Part shown: positions 63,601-64,000 of the stretch, piece after piece
Layout: the number at the start of each line of letters is the position of its first letter
Numbering within the stretch: the first letter of the stretch is position 1
Source: Xiheimicrobium sp033763395
GTDB lineage: Bacteria; Myxococcota; Myxococcia; Myxococcales; Myxococcaceae
Direction of reading: 5' to 3'
DNA length: 64,000 nt
Assembly (NCBI GenBank): GCA_033763395.1
Contig: JANRKQ010000086.1
Location: 1 to 64,000, forward strand
The notes under the pieces: generated by a model
What the model was told of the DNA's origin: nothing
The model's input: the letters and a program-made list of their open reading frames with translations, nothing else
The model's database searches: none
Made by a program: the position numbers and the translations under genes

Positions 63601-64000
63601 TACGCCTTCTTTCCGCGCGACCGCGCGTTCCAGGTGGCGGCGACGCTGCCGATCTCTCTGCCCACGGGGAACCGGGCGGCCTTCCGGGGCGGTGGGCCCG
63701 TCATGATCTCCCCGCGCGCGATGGCCGAGCTGACGCTGCCGATCTTGAGGCTGGTGGCGAACGTGGGCTTCAACTTCCGCACGTCGGAGCCGCGGCTGCT
63801 CAACCTGCGCGTCGGTCAGGAGTTCACCTGGGCCTTCGGCGGCGAGTTCCCCCTCTTCGGGAACCAGAACACGTTGCTGCTCCAGGTGTCCGTCACCGGC
63901 GCGGTGGGCTTCGCGAACTCGGGCGTGGCAGGCAACCCGGTCGACGCGCTCGCGGGCGTGAAGTACCGCATCGGAGACCGCTTCGCGATCGAGCTCGGCG
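57676..64000 (+). CDS. Giant multi-domain surface/outer-membrane protein (open at right edge)
   Basis: One uninterrupted frame of at least 2,108 codons from the GTG at 57676 (AGGAG upstream). Residues 1-21 are a lipoprotein signal ending in LAAC. About 30-540 are Gly-rich low complexity (GGGGGAGDGSQGEAGRGGAG). About 545-780 hold two DUF11 repeats (TYTVRIRNLGPGG; LTWTLTLTNAGES). About 790-1445 hold five to six Tandem-95/cadherin-like repeats (NDPPTAV ... DTFTYTVSDGNGG). About 1445-1800 is rich in DxDxDGxxD calcium sites. About 1810-1835 is a MYXO-CTERM-like GGGGCSQAPPGLLMLGVFAL then ARRRR, yet the frame continues: a second signal-like helix (GALVVLVLAPLAASAQ) and a beta-barrel-like region (PVDALAGVKYRIGDRFAIEL). 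Probably a surface adhesin or OMP fusion. Confidence 0.9.
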   Translation, partial: MIRTSSWRVALACLAVPLAACTEAQLDRARPAQRTQPIVGQDGTFTVNGVVQLNEYTALAANAAAGATSISVTDATQLDSATFGPLAAGDLLMIYQAQGAAIDGSDSSAFGTVTALNGAGLHETIEVASVAGNTITLGNGCLGLRNGYAASGRTQVVRIPQFTALTVSMTGTVTALPWDGTRGGIVALHVRDTLTLQGTIDVAGLGFRGGQTDADAFPTPATDVAGFRAAAGSQGGEKGEGIAGFQSAYDAAGGRYGRGAPANAGGGGNAFRAGGGGGANATNTNLWSGQGVMEGTVIGFQAWQADPGRLLPTNTGGSAALANNAGGGRGGYSFSSSNQNAVATGPGAGAWGGNLRRERGGLGGRPLDPSATGRIFFGGGGGAGDGSQGEAGRGGAGGGLIYLMATSVSGAGALVANGAPGGNTTGTHRDSAGGGGAGGTVVVRATTLSGFSIAANGGEGGSQLISSGLDEATGPGGGGSGGFIATQGGTVTRSAAGGPGGTTTSNGLTEFPTNGATRGAPGNPTAVVSTVAGTQVVDIPLCLEPANLEATISNGVATSVPGTVTTYTVRIRNLGPGGATGARVINTLPGILTGASWTCVGTGGATCPASGTGSINALVTVPANQEVTFTVTATINPAATGTLVNTVSVFSPPIINDPNLLNNLATDTDTLSPRADLSLAVVANPSPVDEDANLTWTLTLTNAGESTATTVRVAFPLPPETTFISASGTNWSCSRMATTVTCSRGSLAPGVAEPITIVANVLLAGGTLAPMVSASSAVPDPVMTNNGVTVTTTVNPVNDPPVNTVPMTQTILEDSALVFSVGTGNPISVSDVDLGTGEITMTLTATAGTVSVAVVPNVTFLVGDGTDDLTVTFRGRLAPVLAALATVTFRPLADFNGTANLRVLSDDNGNSGNGGSRGDDDTVSIVVTPVNDPPTLGNDTFGVDEDSMTTLDVLFNDSSAPDGPETLTIVAVGSAMNGIVSGGGTTLTYRPNANFFGNDTFTYTVSDGNGGQATAMVAMLVRAVNDPPTAVNDSFGVVEGSTNNSLNVLQNDTGAPDVGEVLIVTAVTAPMNGTATVAPGGASVRYTPNAGYNGPDSFSYTITDPGGLTATAQVQVTVGPANDPPVNAVPMAQTVAEDTTLAFTAPNLFAVSDPDAANQPIQVALTATNGLLNLAPATTATLVFTVGDGTNDATMTFSATVPEINTALATLTFTPTPNFNGMATVRLVTNDLGNTGVGGAQTDSDQVAITVTPVNDPPSAVADAITVAEDSTNNAIDALANDTVAPDTGETLRITSITQPTNGMAQLVMGGASLTYTPAANFFGTDTFDYSVTDGNGGTATGTITVTVLNQNDPPTAVPDVFSVPQDSVDNALDVLANDTSAPDPMETLSVVVTSPAANGRVTITPNGALVRYTPNAGYIGPDSFTYTVRDSNNGIAAAIVSITVGADTDRDGLSDNDELVAGTNPNDPDTDDDLLNDGLEVKVSMTDPLDDDVDDDGLLDGNEDVNRNGVREMNETDPKVADTDMDGLLDGLERGLTMPQGRNTRLTVFRPDADPTTTTNPLRRDTDNGGDSDGTEDENANGRIDANETDPNNPADDRVDADRDGLTDSAERNAGLDPNDGDSDDDGVLDGADGVTDTDGDGRIDAVDPDSDNDGLFDGTEAGVTEQTLKPRETDVSKGFFVVDADPNTTTNPKVADSDGDGLTDGAEDVNKNGRDDEGETDASKADTDGDALDDGLELRADNKTNPEVADSDGDGLADGTEDANRNGRVNDGETDPNVADSDGGGTNDGTEVMRGTNPLDKFDDLEVRGGGGCSQAPPGLLMLGVFALLARRRRVAGALVVLVLAPLAASAQSAVNTSIDVQRFKPAVGSQDFLNLDSARVAPHMTPFGGLFIGYADDPLVLGTPGGSDAVVRLVDSLTFFDVSAGFALKDQFEIALGMPMSLAASQQATSLDPALGGTIAGFSAGDLRVVPKYAFFPRDRAFQVAATLPISLPTGNRAAFRGGGPVMISPRAMAELTLPILRLVANVGFNFRTSEPRLLNLRVGQEFTWAFGGEFPLFGNQNTLLLQVSVTGAVGFANSGVAGNPVDALAGVKYRIGDRFAIELG

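Overview
The window is about 70% G+C and packed with genes. Three kinds of evidence point to a flagellated member of the Myxococcota (deltaproteobacterial lineage): two Hanks-type Ser/Thr kinases with Pro-rich tails, several secreted proteins ending in (or containing) a MYXO-CTERM-like Cys / hydrophobic / Arg-rich tail, and many family assignments typical of myxobacteria. A complete flagellar rod, hook-junction and filament cluster is notable, because the well-known gliding myxobacteria lack flagella. The species cannot be named from the sequence.

Layout. 1-5.8 kb: a partial membrane protein and a receptor-like kinase (minus strand), a MerR-like/TPR protein, a lipoprotein with a small membrane protein, and mutY. 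5.8-9.5 kb: a gene-poor stretch with three diverged repeats, a DUF3592-like membrane protein, a divergent TetR regulator/SDR oxidoreductase pair with a clear operator-promoter, and a small membrane protein. 9.55-11.7 kb: a YfhO-type membrane protein. 11.8-26.8 kb: the flagellar region, with fliJ-like on the minus strand and flgF-flgG-flgA-flgH-flgI-flgJ(M23 fusion)-flgM-flgN-flgK-flgL, an unrecognised 653-aa protein, fliC, fliD-fliS-fliT-like and a TPR glycosyltransferase on the plus strand. It carries two sigma-54-type promoters (flgF, fliD) and one sigma-28-type promoter (fliC), matching the presence of the anti-sigma-28 factor FlgM. 26.8-28.6 kb: a lower-G+C two-gene cassette whose large protein ends in a degenerate ImmA/IrrE-type domain. 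It is the best candidate for an accessory (defence or toxin-antitoxin) system.

28.7-38.3 kb: ffh, divergent from tRNA-Leu(UAA) with only 23 bp between them; a PilZ-REC protein; a DUF2079-like membrane protein; glutaredoxin; a gene-free stretch holding a strongly structured candidate small RNA; a lipoprotein; a trypsin-like protease; a Nudix hydrolase; moaC with a WD40 protein; and a cold-shock protein with a strong terminator. 38.3-45.0 kb: a minus-strand operon accA-cmk-(BNR propeller protein)-Ser/Thr kinase-M2 peptidase, in which cmk has an in-frame amber codon with an intact, conserved reading frame after it. 45.1-47.0 kb: a membrane protein and an MFS transporter. 47.2-49.3 kb: sucCD. 49.4-52.9 kb: a MYXO-CTERM protein convergent with a second MFS transporter. 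53.0-56.4 kb: sdhCAB with terminator. 56.6-57.6 kb: a PfkB-family sugar/nucleoside kinase with terminator. 57.7 kb to the right edge: one very long open frame for a surface protein (lipoprotein signal, Gly-rich, DUF11, Tandem-95/cadherin-like and calcium-binding repeats, an internal MYXO-CTERM-like motif, then an outer-membrane-protein-like region), still open at the edge.

How the parts work together: the flagellar cluster supplies rod, L/P rings, hook-filament junction, filament, cap, export chaperones and the FlgM checkpoint, but no motor, basal export apparatus or hook genes, so those must lie elsewhere. sucCD and sdhCAB are adjacent TCA-cycle steps. accA and cmk are housekeeping genes cotranscribed with signalling genes. 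I saw no rRNA genes, CRISPR arrays, transposases or phage genes.
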